From: Echinarachnius parma
Taxonomy: Eukaryota > Echinodermata > Echinoidea > Clypeasteroida > Echinarachniidae
Assembly: GCA_037951105.1 (NCBI GenBank)
Contig: JBAMJV010003327.1
Coordinates: 62,001 to 126,000 of the forward strand
Direction of reading: 5' to 3'
Length of the DNA stretch: 64,000 nucleotides
The notes under the pieces are model-generated. The model made no database searches. It saw only the letters and a program-made list of their open reading frames with translations, and had not been told where the DNA came from. This document shows, piece after piece, positions 10,969 to 21,790 of this stretch. Both the position numbers and the translations under genes were made by a program. Numbering within the stretch: position 1 is the first letter of the stretch; every line of letters starts with the position of its first letter.

Positions 10969-11050
10969 GTACTCGTGGCCGAGCGGTTAAGGCGATAGAC
11001 TAGAAATCTATTGGGGTCTCCCCGCGCAGGTTCGAATCCTGCCGAGTACG
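10969..11050 (+). tRNA. tRNA-Ser (anticodon AGA), copy 2
   Basis: Identical over all 82 nt to the copy at 9576, exactly 1393 bp upstream. AGA anticodon at 11002-11004, same internal A and B boxes. Its downstream flank resembles that of the truncated unit A (TTTCTTTCA, CAATTCTGTTTC), so units A and C keep the ancestral 3' flank while unit B lost it to a MITE. Perfect identity of the gene bodies against diverged flanks suggests recent gene conversion or strong constraint. Confidence 0.95.
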
Positions 11051-11056
11051 ATATTA

Positions 11057-11071
11057 TTTTTATTTTTTTTT
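11057..11071 (+). terminator. Pol III terminator of tRNA copy 2
   Basis: T5 then T9 runs 6-20 nt after the tRNA 3' end. Confidence 0.85.
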
Positions 11072-11130
11072 CTTTCATAACAATTCTGTTTCTCTTTTAG
11101 TGTTTGTTTTAATTCAACATGTATTGCATC

Positions 11131-11423
11131 TTGATTTTTAAGTATAGAAACGTTCAATTTCAGGAGCGTTTTTTTATTGTTTTCGTCTAATTACAGTACA
11201 CGGAAATATGATAAAGGATTGTACGCATTAGGGGCACGTGCAGCATATTGTACGCCTACATAATATCGGTGTATCATTCATAGTACTTGGCTGGTGTTGT
11301 TGTTGATTGTTCTCTTGACTGTAAACGGACGTCTTTTATGTCGTTGTTGATAGTGTTTTGTTTTAACCATCTAACGAATTACAGGTCAAGATACTATTAA
11401 ATTTTTTTTTTTTAAGTCGACGC
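11131..11423. other. Unassigned AT-rich sequence
   Basis: Nothing recognised between the tRNA locus and the next MITE. Confidence 0.4.
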
Positions 11424-11427
11424 TTAA

Positions 11428-11806
11428 AGGGATCTAGTAACTTTGTTGACATGTGCAAAAAGTGATGAATGGTTGATGCAATGTATATTGTTGTTATCTC
11501 ATATGTCCACAGGGTATTGTGTGAAAATTTCAAGTCAAATGGACATTGCATGGCCAAGTAATGAGCGAAAATGCAAAGTGATAGTCACTAACTCACTGCA
11601 CTCACTTTGTACACAGTAAGAAAAACTCCACCGGAGTTTTTCTTATCTGAATACTTCGATCGTACATATCTTTGTAACGAAAGGGAAATTTGAAAAACCG
11701 AAACCTGTCCCATGATTTTATTGGTAATACGAATACAACAAGGTATGAGGGAACCGCTAGAATTAAAATTTTATTTTGAGGATTTGGACAATGTTACTAA
11801 GTCCCT
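11428..11806 (+). mobile_element. TTAA-1 MITE, complete copy
   Basis: 379 bp between TTAA 11424-11427 and TTAA 11807-11810. Exactly central is a perfect 13-bp stem (11617-11629 with 11633-11645, loop ACC). The right TTAA is shared with the TTAA-2 copy that follows. Confidence 0.9.
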
Positions 11807-11810
11807 TTAA

Positions 11811-12348
11811 AGGCCTGGGTAGTTCAGTTTTGGTATAGAGGGCGCTGCACGAAATAATTTTTTGTGAGATAATGAAAAACTGAGTGTAAAATGTGAAAGA
11901 GCATACAATTTCAATGGCAGAATAAACTTTATTATTTTGATTAAAATCGGTTCAGAAACGGCTGAAATATCAATAAATATATCCAATCGGAATAAATCTG
12001 GGGTCCAGATGATATTTTTTTTAATGTAAAAAATGCTTACACTTTTTTCCAAAATTTTCAAAAGAGGTTTTGAAATAGTTGTTGATGATTTCTCTATTCA
12101 ATCATTATTTCAACAAAACATCACATGCATAATTTTGTATGAAAAATTGTTGAAACCAATGCTTTTTAAGAGAGCGCCCTCTTGTGTTTTAATGGCTCTT
12201 TTAAACAAAATGATAACTGGCTTTTTACTTAGTCGTTTGTATTTTTCTATACATTTCGAGCATGGTGGAGTTATAACTATTAGTTTGTAATGTTATTGTG
12301 CAGGTTTTGGTTAGTAAAGCTCAGCCTTACCAAAACTGTACTACCCCT
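11811..12348 (+). mobile_element. TTAA-2 MITE, complete copy
   Basis: Starts AGGCCTGGGTAGTTCAGTTT, a diverged left end, and ends CCAAAACTGTACTACCCCT before TTAA 12349-12352. It retains AGAGGGCGCT and the inverted GAGCGCCCTC. Its palindrome is ATCTGG-GGT-CCAGAT (11996-12010). Confidence 0.85.
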
Positions 12349-12352
12349 TTAA

Positions 12353-12591
12353 GAAAATGAAAGGTCAGTTAAAGAACAGCGCTTATTATCATTGAACTTT
12401 ACAAACATGTGGCACATCATTTATCGTTATTCATATTTTCAGAATAAAAAGTAAAGCATACCATGCATCCAGGGATGTCGCATTAAAAAAAAAATCGAAA
12501 ACAAAATAATCGTCCTTATGCTTATACCGGATATGTACGGGGAAAACAATAATTTAATTTTCTTTATTATTGTATATTTGAATCATTTCGT
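12353..12591. other. Unassigned AT-rich sequence
   Basis: Spacer between two TTAA-2 copies; nothing recognised. Confidence 0.4.
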
Positions 12592-12595
12592 TTAA

Positions 12596-13124
12596 AGCGA
12601 TAGTTAAGTTTTGCTTTACAGGGCGCTTCAAAAAATAATTAATTTGTAAGGTAATGAAAAAGCAAGTGTAATATTTGTAAGAGCACGTGATTTTAAAGAT
12701 AAAACAAACTTTATTTGATCATAATCGGTTCAGAAACAACAGAAATAGCAAATGTGGGACCCACATTTATTCGAAAATTTCAGAAATAATTATATTAATA
12801 TAATGACTACAATTTTTCGAAAAAATACCTAATAGGTTGTTTAAATAGTTGCTGATGATCTCTCCATTGAATCAATATTCTAAATATCACGTTCACAATT
12901 TTTCATAAGATATGGTTTAAACCAATATGTTTTAAGAAAGCGCACTCTAGTGATTTAACGGCTGGTTAAAAAAAAAATGATAACCGACTCCTGACTTAGC
13001 CGTTTGGATGTTTTTTTTTCTACACTTCGGGCATTGTTGAGTTATGATTATTAGTTTGTTGTGATAAAGTGCCAATTTTGGTTACTAAAATTCAGTGTGA
13101 ACAGAACTGTACTATATAATCCCT
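12596..13124 (+). mobile_element. TTAA-2 MITE, diverged complete copy
   Basis: Flanked by TTAA 12592-12595 and 13125-13128. Starts AGCGATAGTTAAGTTTTGC and ends ACTATATAATCCCT. Its palindrome is AAATGTGGG-A-CCCACATTT (12750-12768), a different sequence from the other copies but still self-complementary. Confidence 0.8.
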
Positions 13125-13128
13125 TTAA

Positions 13129-14705
13129 ATACATTTGATTGCTTTCGTTTCTTACCGCATTGCTCGACTCTGGTATATTGTATTATGTACATAAGCTATA
13201 TAATCTATCAAATGTACATAAATATATCCATAAAGTTATGTTGTTGCAGACGTGGGCGATCGAAAGGGGTATCAACCACCCCCACGGCCGTGGAAATTAA
13301 TAATTATTTTGATTTGATTTGAATTGATAGATTAAACACATCTTAAACACAACAGAGAAAATAACTACTATAGTAACCAACAACCCTGGCTACGCAATTT
13401 ATATTGATAAACTTAATTTGAATTACATGTACTTGCAGCATGACTTAGGGTTATGTTTATTGACTCAAACTTTATAAATTGGAAACAAAGTTTGTCGAAC
13501 CGCGGTTCTAGACATTATTAGACTGTGATTATAGACGGACCTGGGGAATACGAACTGTTGTGTGATGTTTGTTTAAACGACAGTCATGTGTGTTATCTAT
13601 GTTTTATCCTGTCATTCAAAAGAGTAATGATAATACATGAGAGCTTGACATGAATTGTTTTAAGAAGACATTTGATTATCGTTCATATAATCATGTTCTT
13701 ATATTTTGGGCCATTTTTGGGGGGAGAATGTTAGAAGAAAGCTACACTAAAATATAAAAAATTTCCGGATTAACCGCAGATGGCGCTATTACCTTTTAAA
13801 CAGGGCGCGTTGATAGAAGTTTTTTTGTCGTGGTGCATTATCATGTTTAATATGCAATGCCCGTAAAAAGAAAACTCAAGCCGTCCCTGTGATGAACTAA
13901 CATTTTCATAAGGAAATATCTGACCGTGGATGGGTCGGTCATTCGGTCATCGAGGGTGGCTCAGTGGTATGTAGTGCACACTAGCTAGTCTAGTCTAGTT
14001 ACGAATGGTGAACCGCGAAAGAATTGTATTTCTGTGTGCAGCATTTCAAAGAGTGCCCTCTAGCATCTCCACGTATGACAATCTTTAAACAAAATTCGTA
14101 ATAATATAATATAGGTTTGAGTGGATCCTTAGACTGTTTTGTTGTTGTTTTGTTTTGCATTATCGATCTTCTATTCGTTTTTAAATAAGTAAATTATAAA
14201 TCAAATTGTTTTATTTTTTACTTTAAGAAACAAAAATTACACATGTATCTCTCTCTTTAATTCTATCAGCGCTATAATAAGAAATCAAAACAAGTATTCA
14301 TCTTATCTAAGAAGGAACTAAACTATTTGAGGTAAAAAACAATTGCTAAAACCGCATTGCGTGTCTTCAGGAGAAAAACAAATGTAATGACTTCTGCAGA
14401 TTTGTTTTATTTAATATATACCTGACAACACCTTGTAAATAAAAGACAAACAATTCGTTTCACTTTCAGATATTATGTGACATTTGTCAGCTATTGACAC
14501 AGATCTAGATACTCTTTTATAGATGAAATCTGTACTATTGTGCAATTCGCTTCCTTGTTGTTCTAAATGTACAATTCATCTATTCAAAATGAAACCATTT
14601 GCATAATTCTCCTACCATTCTCCCAGTATTTTAAATCGTTTACCCGGTATGTCATTTCTCTTTTTTACGAGAATAGCTGCAACATTTTCTGAAAATAAAA
14701 ATCAT
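13129..14705. other. Unassigned AT-rich sequence
   Basis: About 1.6 kb with no recognised gene, RNA or repeat family. Isolated words such as GATGGCGCTATT (13788) resemble parts of dispersed repeats but do not define an element. Confidence 0.4.
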
Positions 14706-14708
14706 TTT

Positions 14709-15472
14709 TGGGATCTATAGTAACATTTTCAAAATCCACAAAACTTCATTAACAATTTAGTGGTTCTCCCATCCCTTGTTGTATTTTGTATTACTAATAT
14801 TTATAGAAGCATGCAACAGGTTTTGTTTTCGAATTTCTCTTTCGTTAGACAGATATTTACGATTGAAGTGTTCAATGTGTTAACTATCCACTGGATAGTC
14901 ATAACTGTGTACAAGGTCAGTGCAATGAGTTAGCAAAATTATCACTTTGCATTTTCGCTCATTACTCGGCCATACCACATCCATTTAAAGGGATCTAGTA
15001 ACTTTGTTGAGATGTGCAAAAACTGATGAATGGTTGATGCAATGTATACTGTTGTTATCTCATATGTCCTCAGGGTATTGTGTGAAAATTTCAGGTCAAA
15101 TGGACAATGTATGGCCAAGTAATGAGCGAAAATGCAAAGTGATATTGGGTGATATTCACCAACTCACTGCATTCACTTTGTACAGGGATGAAAATCTCGC
15201 CCGGAGATTTTCTTATCTAAATACTTCAATCATACATATCTTTGTAATGAAAGGGAAATTTGAAAAACCGAAAGCTGTCCCATGATTTTATTGTTAATAC
15301 GAATACAACAAGGTATAAAGGAACCGCTAGAATTACAATTTTATTTTGAGGATTTGGACAATGTTACTAAGTCCCTTTAACGTGAATTTTGTCACATATC
15401 AGATCAAAAGATTACACATGATACCAACAATTCAACACTTTCTGCACATGCCAACAAAGTTACTAGATCCCT
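14709..15472 (-). mobile_element. TTAA-1 MITE split by another TTAA-1 copy
   Basis: Minus-orientation copy in two parts, about 14709-14994 and 15381-15472, ending before TTAA 15473-15476. The left terminus is eroded. Its hairpin ACTATCC-ACT-GGATAGT (14883-14899) is intact. The break falls at the internal TTAA that other copies keep as CATTTAACTTGAA. Confidence 0.85.
14999..15376 (+). mobile_element. TTAA-1 MITE nested in a TTAA-1 copy
   Basis: 378 bp plus-orientation copy flanked by TTAA 14995-14998 and 15377-15380, lying inside the opposite-orientation copy above. Central stem GAAAATCTC/GAGATTTTC (15190-15212). Confidence 0.9.
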
Positions 15473-15476
15473 TTAA

Positions 15477-15996
15477 TGTTATGTGTAGCAGTGAATAATG
15501 CTTTTATTGTTTGAAAATTGATTTATCTCATTGAACCTTGAAATATCCCAAACAAAATGTGGCAAACAAAAAATCATAATTGTTGTTCTCAAACTATTTC
15601 CGTGTAAAAAAACAAACACAAGTTTTAGCTCTTGGAAAAGTACATTCTTATGCATTTTCATTATCATAATTATTTATTTTTAAATAACCATGAGTACCGT
15701 ATTCTGTTATGCTTGTCAGGTAAGTGCGTCTGAAATGCGTATGGACTACGCAACAGCAAAATGGCTTACATGTAATAATGTTCACCACAGAAGCAGGCCT
15801 GTTTAATTCCAAAGTCTACACGAATCTGTACGATCGCTCGTACAATTACGAACCAAAACAAATAATGGTAAACAGTCTTGAAAGGTATACAACCAGTGTA
15901 AAATTAACATCATTTGCTCTAGATTCTTATCAGTCAATGATATACCAGTTCCCATGTAAGGCTCACGAACTTCTGATTTAAAGACAGAATAACGGT
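15477..15996. other. Unassigned AT-rich sequence
   Basis: No gene or repeat recognised. Confidence 0.4.
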
Positions 15997-16130
15997 TTTG
16001 TTGGTATTGTTGTTGTTGTTGGTGGTAGTGGTGTTGTTGTTGTTATTATTGTTGTTGTTGGTGGTGGTGTAATGTTGAGGCCATTGCTGTTGCTGCTGCT
16101 GGCAGCGGATGGCGTTGTTGTTCTTCTTCT
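15997..16130 (+). repeat. GTT/GGT-rich simple sequence
   Basis: Imperfect GTT, GGT and CTG trinucleotide runs ending with TTCTTCTTC near 16128. Confidence 0.85.
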
Positions 16131-16371
16131 TCTAGTATCATGCAACTTCGTTCTCACCTTTGTTAGATTTGACAGATTATTACGTGAATTCTATAGTTCA
16201 TAATAGAAATCATCATATTCTCTAATTCATTCATACTATATATTATTAACCACAATTACAGCACAATAATTGCAATTTCTACTCACTTCGGAGCATTCTA
16301 TTCTGGTATGCATCTATAGGCGTACAATAAAGGTAGCACATGTCTAGCTCAAAGGAAATAAGTGATACAGG
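16131..16371. other. Unassigned AT-rich sequence
   Basis: Nothing recognised. Confidence 0.4.
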
Positions 16372-16420
16372 CATCGAACCCACAGTCTCCGCATTAAGAG
16401 GCGAATACCATAAACACTAC
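16372..16420 (-). mobile_element. tRNA-derived SINE head, minus strand
   Basis: Read on the minus strand this gives a tRNA-like head with TTCGCCTCTTAATGCGGAGA as an anticodon-arm-like segment and a perfect B box GGTTCGATGCC. It lies head to head with the plus-strand SINE that starts at about 16420. Confidence 0.5.
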
Positions 16421-17420
16421 CGAGCATGGTGGCTTATGCTAGGTTTACACCATGTCCCCGGCGGCCACGGCAGCCCCGTTTGCCCAAAACGTAGTGGGCC
16501 GTGAGATTTTGACAAATTTTTCCTCTGTATTCAAGTTTTGTTAGGTCTTGCCAAGTTTTCTCACGGTATATCACGGTCTACCACGGTATCCGTGACGGGC
16601 CGTGGGGGGAAGAGCCCCTTCCCCCCCACTGATGGTGCGTTTACACCATGTTCCTGGCGGCCACAGCAGCCCCGTTTCAGGCCACCGTGGACAAAACGGG
16701 ATGGACGTGAGACAACACGGGGGGACGGAATGGGCAAACGTGACAGGCCGCGATTGCCGTGGATGCCGGGCCAGATTTTTAAACTGTCAACAAATTTGCC
16801 ACGGCAGTCACGGTGCGGATGAGAAGCCTATCAGGCCAAAGTAAAACGGGGTGAACGCAACAAAACGTGACAGTACGTAATAGGCCGTAACAAAACTTGG
16901 AGGCTGTCCGTAGTAGGACGGGATAGGACCGTGAGATGTCGGGGAATGTCTTCCCGTCCTACTACGGACAGCCTCCAAGTTTTGTTACGGCCTGTCACGT
17001 TTTGTTGCGTTCACCCCGTTTTACTACAGCCTGCTAGGTTGCCGTGGCAAATTTGTTGACAGTTTAAAAATCTGACCCGGCATACACGGCAGTCATGTTT
17101 ACCCATTCCGTCCCCCTGCGTTGTCTCACGTCCATCCCGTTTTGTCCACGGTGGGCCTGAAACGGGGCTGCCGTGACCGCCGGGGACATGGTGTAAACCT
17201 AGCATTAGCGGTTACGAGTGTCCGCCTCATGCACGGGAGGTCCCGGGTTCGAACCCTGACCGGGTCATACCAACGACTTTTAAAATGGTACCTTGTGCCT
17301 TCTAGCCAGGCGCTCGGCGTTTATAGAATGGAGACGGGGCTAAGCACGCGGAGTTACCAGACGGCTGAATTTCACATTTACACATTGTTACGATTTGTCT
17401 ATTACAAGGACTGCACGTCC
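16421..17420 (+). mobile_element. tRNA-derived SINE interrupted by a foldback MITE
   Basis: The head is in two pieces: CGAGCATGGTGGC before the MITE and GCGGTTACGAGTGTCCGCCT after it. The B box is GGTTCGAACCC at about 17247-17257. Removing the MITE and one TTA copy leaves TGGCTTAGCGG, which fits the Pol III A-box consensus TRGYNNANNGG exactly. The body continues with GCCAGGCGCTCGGCGTTTA to about 17420. As it stands the split A box should be non-functional. Confidence 0.75.
16437..17204. mobile_element. PIF/Harbinger-like foldback MITE
   Basis: 768 bp, termini TGCTAGGTTTACACC and GGTGTAAACCTAGCA, flanked by TTA at 16434-16436 and 17205-17207; a TTA duplication is characteristic of PIF/Harbinger. 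The arms from about 16640 to 16975 and back to 17204 are nearly complementary. The left side also holds an extra partial copy of the terminus (TGGTGCGTTTACACC, 16633), so the left arm looks duplicated. GC-rich compared with surroundings. No transposase. Confidence 0.8.
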
Positions 17421-17700
17421 TGATTACGAACACAGATATGCAAGCATTCGTTAAACATAAACATAGGTTCATCGAACACTAAATCCGAAGTCTGAATTAA
17501 AGACAAATATTGGACGAATTCCAAAAGTAATTTGCATAGTCAATATCATTAATGGACCATGGTAGTCACCTTCGTATATAACAATATTGACAACGCAACG
17601 GATACTATTGTTTTGACGTCCAGATTATTCTGTTTACGTCTTCTTCTACTTCTTCTTTTGGTATGGTACTATATAGGCATAGTGTACGGGCGCATTTGTA
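17421..17700. other. Unassigned sequence
   Basis: No gene or repeat recognised. Confidence 0.35.
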
Positions 17701-18067
17701 TTCATTTTTTTTTTTTTTTTGGGGGGGGGGGGGGCCTGAATATGCCATGATTTTGCCCGAATTATATGACATGGTTTCATTTGCCTCAATTTGAGGTGCT
17801 ATTTGCTTGAATATCACCCTTTAAAAACTCCTGGAGGATTTTGCCGCCTAGCCCCCCCCCCCCCCCCCCAACACCACCTATGGAAGTAGGAAAGGGGGGG
17901 GGGGGGCACTTGAGATGAGTGAAGGAAGGGGGAGTAGGGAAGAGAGGAGGGATGGGGGGGGGGTATAAATTCAAGGGAAGGATGATGCAGAGGCGTATAG
18001 CGTGGACTGATTGGGGGCACACCAGTCCTTATGTATGTGTGTATGCCACCCCCCCCCCCCCCCCCCA

Positions 18068-18123
<56 letters not shown>

Positions 18124-18180
18124 ACACATGCCCCTTGTAGTTGCCACTGGGGAGAGAGGGGGGAGTGTTGGCGTGACATG
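17701..18180. mobile_element. Cluster of poly-G/poly-C hAT-like elements
   Basis: Contains T- then G-runs (17704-17734), C-runs, and a GAATATGCCATGATTTTGCC word also seen in the 21-bp array at 43008. A probable element with ends CAGAGGCGTATAGCG (17998) and TTGTAGTTGCCACTG (18149) holds a (CA) microsatellite at 18067-18120. Its 8-bp flanks do not match, so no target duplication is claimed. Confidence 0.45.
18067..18120 (+). repeat. (CA)n microsatellite
   Basis: About 27 CA units directly after a C run. Confidence 0.95.
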
Positions 18181-18893
18181 GGAGGGGAAGGTGGGAAGTA
18201 GACAAATATATAACGGTGTAATTATTTTGTAAGATCTGCTAACATATCATAATAATTCCCATCGTTGTGTTCAGTATACCTGTATAGCGGAGAGGTCAGT
18301 CATCACAATGACAGAAGTATTGACAGAAGCTTTCTAAATATTTGTTGAATTGTCTTCTCAAAATAGACCATCGGTTTTTATAGAGCATCCTCGTGATTGA
18401 AAGAGTGTACACGATACCATTATTCAACCCATCAGCTAGACGTAATTTTTAAAGGGACATTTTATTTGAATTTGAAGTATTGTTTTGTAAGTAATATTTC
18501 CTTCAAAATAACCGCTAAAAATAGGAGGTTACCTCATTATATTTTTCTTAAAGAAACACGTTGATGACGGTGCCTACACCATAATCATTTTAAGATTGAG
18601 TCATTCAGCGCAATTAAAATTGATCTTCTTTTTAAAATGATTTACGAATATTTCGTTGTTTCAAATAATAATGTTGAATGTCAATTTATATGGAAAATTA
18701 TATCATGATTTCAGAGTAGAATAATCGAAATAAATGTAACGACTGAGTATTCATTTACATGTACACGCATGTGTATGATAGCGGTATGACCATTACAATT
18801 AATATCGTCTGACATTTTAGTCGTGTCATCACCAAAGGAACATTTATACAGCGTAAAATTCTACTTTTTTGAATCCTTTAACTTTAAAAAGGA
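18181..18893. other. Unassigned AT-rich sequence
   Basis: No gene or repeat recognised. Confidence 0.4.
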
Positions 18894-18897
18894 CTTA

Positions 18898-19265
18898 GTA
18901 ACATTGTCCAAATCCTCAAAATCCAATTGGAATTCTAGCGGTTCTTTCATACCTTGTTGTGTTTGTATTAACAATAAAAGCATGGGACCGGTTTCGGTTT
19001 TTCGAATTTCCCTTCCGTTAAAATGATATTTACGATTGAAGTACTCAGATGTTAAACTATCCACTGGTTCGTCGAAACCGTGTACAAAGTCAGTGCAATG
19101 GTTAGTGAACATCACTTTGCATTTTTGCTCATTACTCGACCATATAACGTCCATTTAACTTGAATTTTTCACACAATACCCAGTGGACATATCAGATAAC
19201 AACAATATACATTGAATCAGCCATTCATCACTTTTTGCACATGTCAACAAAGTTACTAGATCCCT
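18898..19265 (-). mobile_element. TTAA-1 MITE, complete copy with unoccupied internal TTAA
   Basis: Flanked by TTAA 18894-18897 and 19266-19269. The internal CCATTTAACTTGAA (TTAA 19155-19158) is intact here; in two other copies that site holds another MITE. The central hairpin is weak in this copy. Confidence 0.85.
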
Positions 19266-19269
19266 TTAA

Positions 19270-19939
19270 GTGTTTCCGTCGCTTCTAACGGATTGCACTG
19301 GTTCAACAAAAAGCACAATAGAGATTTTAACGAATTATATTCCCAATTATTGTCAAAAGTCCATTTCAAGAAAAAAGGGGAAATAACGAACTTATTGATT
19401 CTTTAAATTAAACCATCACATATTTAAACCAACTTCATGTTTGCATAAAACTGACCTCTAAAGGAGGTCGCGTCATGAAACTGTTTTGTTACACTGTTTA
19501 CTTTTATTATGGGCAAACAATTATTATTTTATACTTTGTATGTCTAAGTTGGAGTAACTATCAACTCTTTACCGTGACCTATTTATTACCAGGATTGGTG
19601 TAAATAATGACAAAGTTATATAATATTGTACTCCAAATAAATAATGTCTTGAATGAACACGAAACTGTTATCATGGTAAAATACTGCTCTACAAAATTTG
19701 CCATTGTCTGAATGGGATGGAAAGACACAGTTAATGCTCCAAAGTAGTAACATGCTAATACATTTGTTATTTTGAAGTCATATTTTAATCTGCAAATTTG
19801 TATGATAAGAATGGTAGGCAGTGCCAATTATTAGTGATAATAAATTTGCATGTTGTTCTTGGCAGAATCTTTATCACAATGCGGTTGAGTCTCAAGTTAT
19901 CACATCGCAATCAAACGATGTGACAATCATTAACATTAC
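19270..19939. other. Unassigned AT-rich sequence
   Basis: No gene or repeat recognised. Confidence 0.4.
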
Positions 19940-20560
19940 AATTATCAACATGGCGCACTAACCAACCATCTTATTTCTCTAATAATTAGTTAGAATTAGG
20001 ATCGCGGTTAACAAACAAACACATGACAACTGTAATCGGTCCGTGAAAACACATTAATCACGAATTTCGCTCCTTTGCCTTTGGCGTTCAAGTTTGAAGA
20101 ACAGACATTTGATGAATTAAATTAATGGATCATCGGGTGATTTAAAGATGCCCCATTTTGGGAGATTGCTTGGCTCCCATCAAAGATAATCGGGTTAAAT
20201 TGGGGGGGTAGATTTATCGACAATAGACGAATTAGGACACACACGTATTATACTAACTATTAACGTCAAACGTTATCTAATTCAAAGGAAAACAAACATT
20301 TTAGCGTCGATTAATGTCAGAGCGGTGGGTGATTAATAACTGTCATCTGACCACATGAGGTGCTCTTAGCTAGATTTCGGTCAGAAAAGAGAGCCCAGAT
20401 GATCTTCATCTAATCTTGGTATGACATAATTATTGTCAATATGATGGTATTTATTTATCAGTCACGTGGCCTCGGTGCCCGTTCCACTTTAAATTAGCGA
20501 TTTCTGGCCGACATTAGACTTGATCTTGGCTCGCCTTCAAACATTTTCTGAAGGTGAACG
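19940..20560. promoter_or_regulatory. Candidate conserved non-coding regulatory block
   Basis: About 600 bp free of the window's repeat families and dense in factor-type motifs: homeodomain cores (TAATTAG, ATTAATGG, GATTAATG, AAATTAGCG), Fox-type AACAAACAAACAC, TCF-type CATCAAAG next to GATAATCGG, a TGACCACAT Runx-like site, and the E-box CACGTGG. Known motif classes; their function here is inference, as conservation cannot be tested from one sequence. Confidence 0.3.
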
Positions 20561-21529
20561 ACAATGATGTAACAAACACAAAAATAATATTACTCAATCA
20601 TAAATGTGTAATTAACTGAGTGTATATTCAAGTGTTTACATGTTACAAAGTTATGTCTATCATACGATTTAGACTGCATTTACACATTGCTGTAATTATC
20701 AATTTAACAATGACAGTGATTGAATGTAACATTGGAGTGTAATAAATCCACTAATATAATCATTTCTGGTACATTGTTATGAATAACATGTGTTAATTTG
20801 CAGTACTGTGATGCCGTTTGGATACTGGTGACCATATGTTGTTGTTGGGGTTTGGGGTCACATTGTAGCGCCGTTACATCTAATGTTACGTCGATTTGAA
20901 ACAAATAATGCAATTAATTGGAGTCGAGAGTTGTCTGTCAATGAATATAATTATTATACATTATGTAATATGCCTGTGTTACTTTTCAACGACATGACAC
21001 GATTGAATCATCCGAAATATCATTCTGTTTAAGACAATATAGTTTAGGAATTGTTTTAATGCCCTTTAATTGTGATTATTAATTGTTTAGATAACCATTT
21101 TCATATTTTGTCCTATATCCAGAAAACATCCTACAGACACATCTGTGTTGTCATTTTGTATATTGTATATATGTTATTATGAATAAAGAGTGATCAATAC
21201 AACAATCAATATTTAAACTGTTTATATGTCCTTCCGTTTTTATCTGATACGTATCTGCCCCTTCGACTTGAAAGGCGTTGAGAAAAATAGAATCTGTGTC
21301 AAGAACTGTTTAATTTGATAAATTAACTTCCAGTCAGTTATTTTGTTTGGGGGGTCCACAAAACTAATATTGGCTAGATATCGATATCTTAACTCAAACC
21401 GCCCTCAAACCACAGATCCAACCTCAAATGATACCCCGTGTCTTAATACTGGACCGTTATCTTTTAATTAAGATTTTTTTTTTTTTTCGCCTCTTATTTT
21501 TTGTTTGGTTTTGTCAGATCGGTTTTAGA
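20561..21529. other. Unassigned AT-rich sequence
   Basis: No gene or repeat recognised. Confidence 0.4.
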
Positions 21530-21790
21530 TTGTCACATAATATAGCATAGTTTAGCCCAGAGTGCGTGGGGAAGGGGGAGGGGGGGGGGGGGAGGGGGGG
21601 GGGGGGCATATTCAGGGGACAAGTGTTGATGCGCGCGGACCTCCCTCCCTGTCTCAAAAACATGTCTCTTAAATCTCGTTTGAAGTTTCGAGTCGTCAGT
21701 TCCTGTATTGCACGCTTGTAATGGGCTTTCCTCTACCAGCCTAGCTAGGCCCTGGGGTAAGGGCCACACCCCCTGCCCCACTTTGTAGTA
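21530..21790. mobile_element. Poly-G-containing repeat remnant
   Basis: G runs at 21579-21606 followed by GCATATTCAGGGG and, near 21750, CTAGGCCCTGGGGTAAGGG. Resembles the G-rich hAT-like elements but has no clear termini. Confidence 0.35.

Larger units (their letters stand above)
8043..11130 (+). repeat. Tandem tRNA-Ser locus, three units
   Basis: Unit A (about 8043-8300) ends in a tRNA stub. Unit B (about 8280-9660) and unit C (about 10460-11130) each contain an ATCGATACTAAAAATCGAT-type inverted repeat, GTAAAACA(G/C)CCCATGGACAT, a block with ACGAGGAA(T/A)ACAATTTACC, and the tRNA. Units A and C also share the tRNA 3' flank (CAATTCTGTTTC to TATTGCATCTTGA). Unit B is longer because it carries a LINE-tail insertion and a TA-target MITE. 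Confidence 0.8.

Noticed and set aside
17208-17270. Functional tRNA gene on the plus strand
   Set aside because: No closed acceptor stem and a split A box; fits a SINE head.
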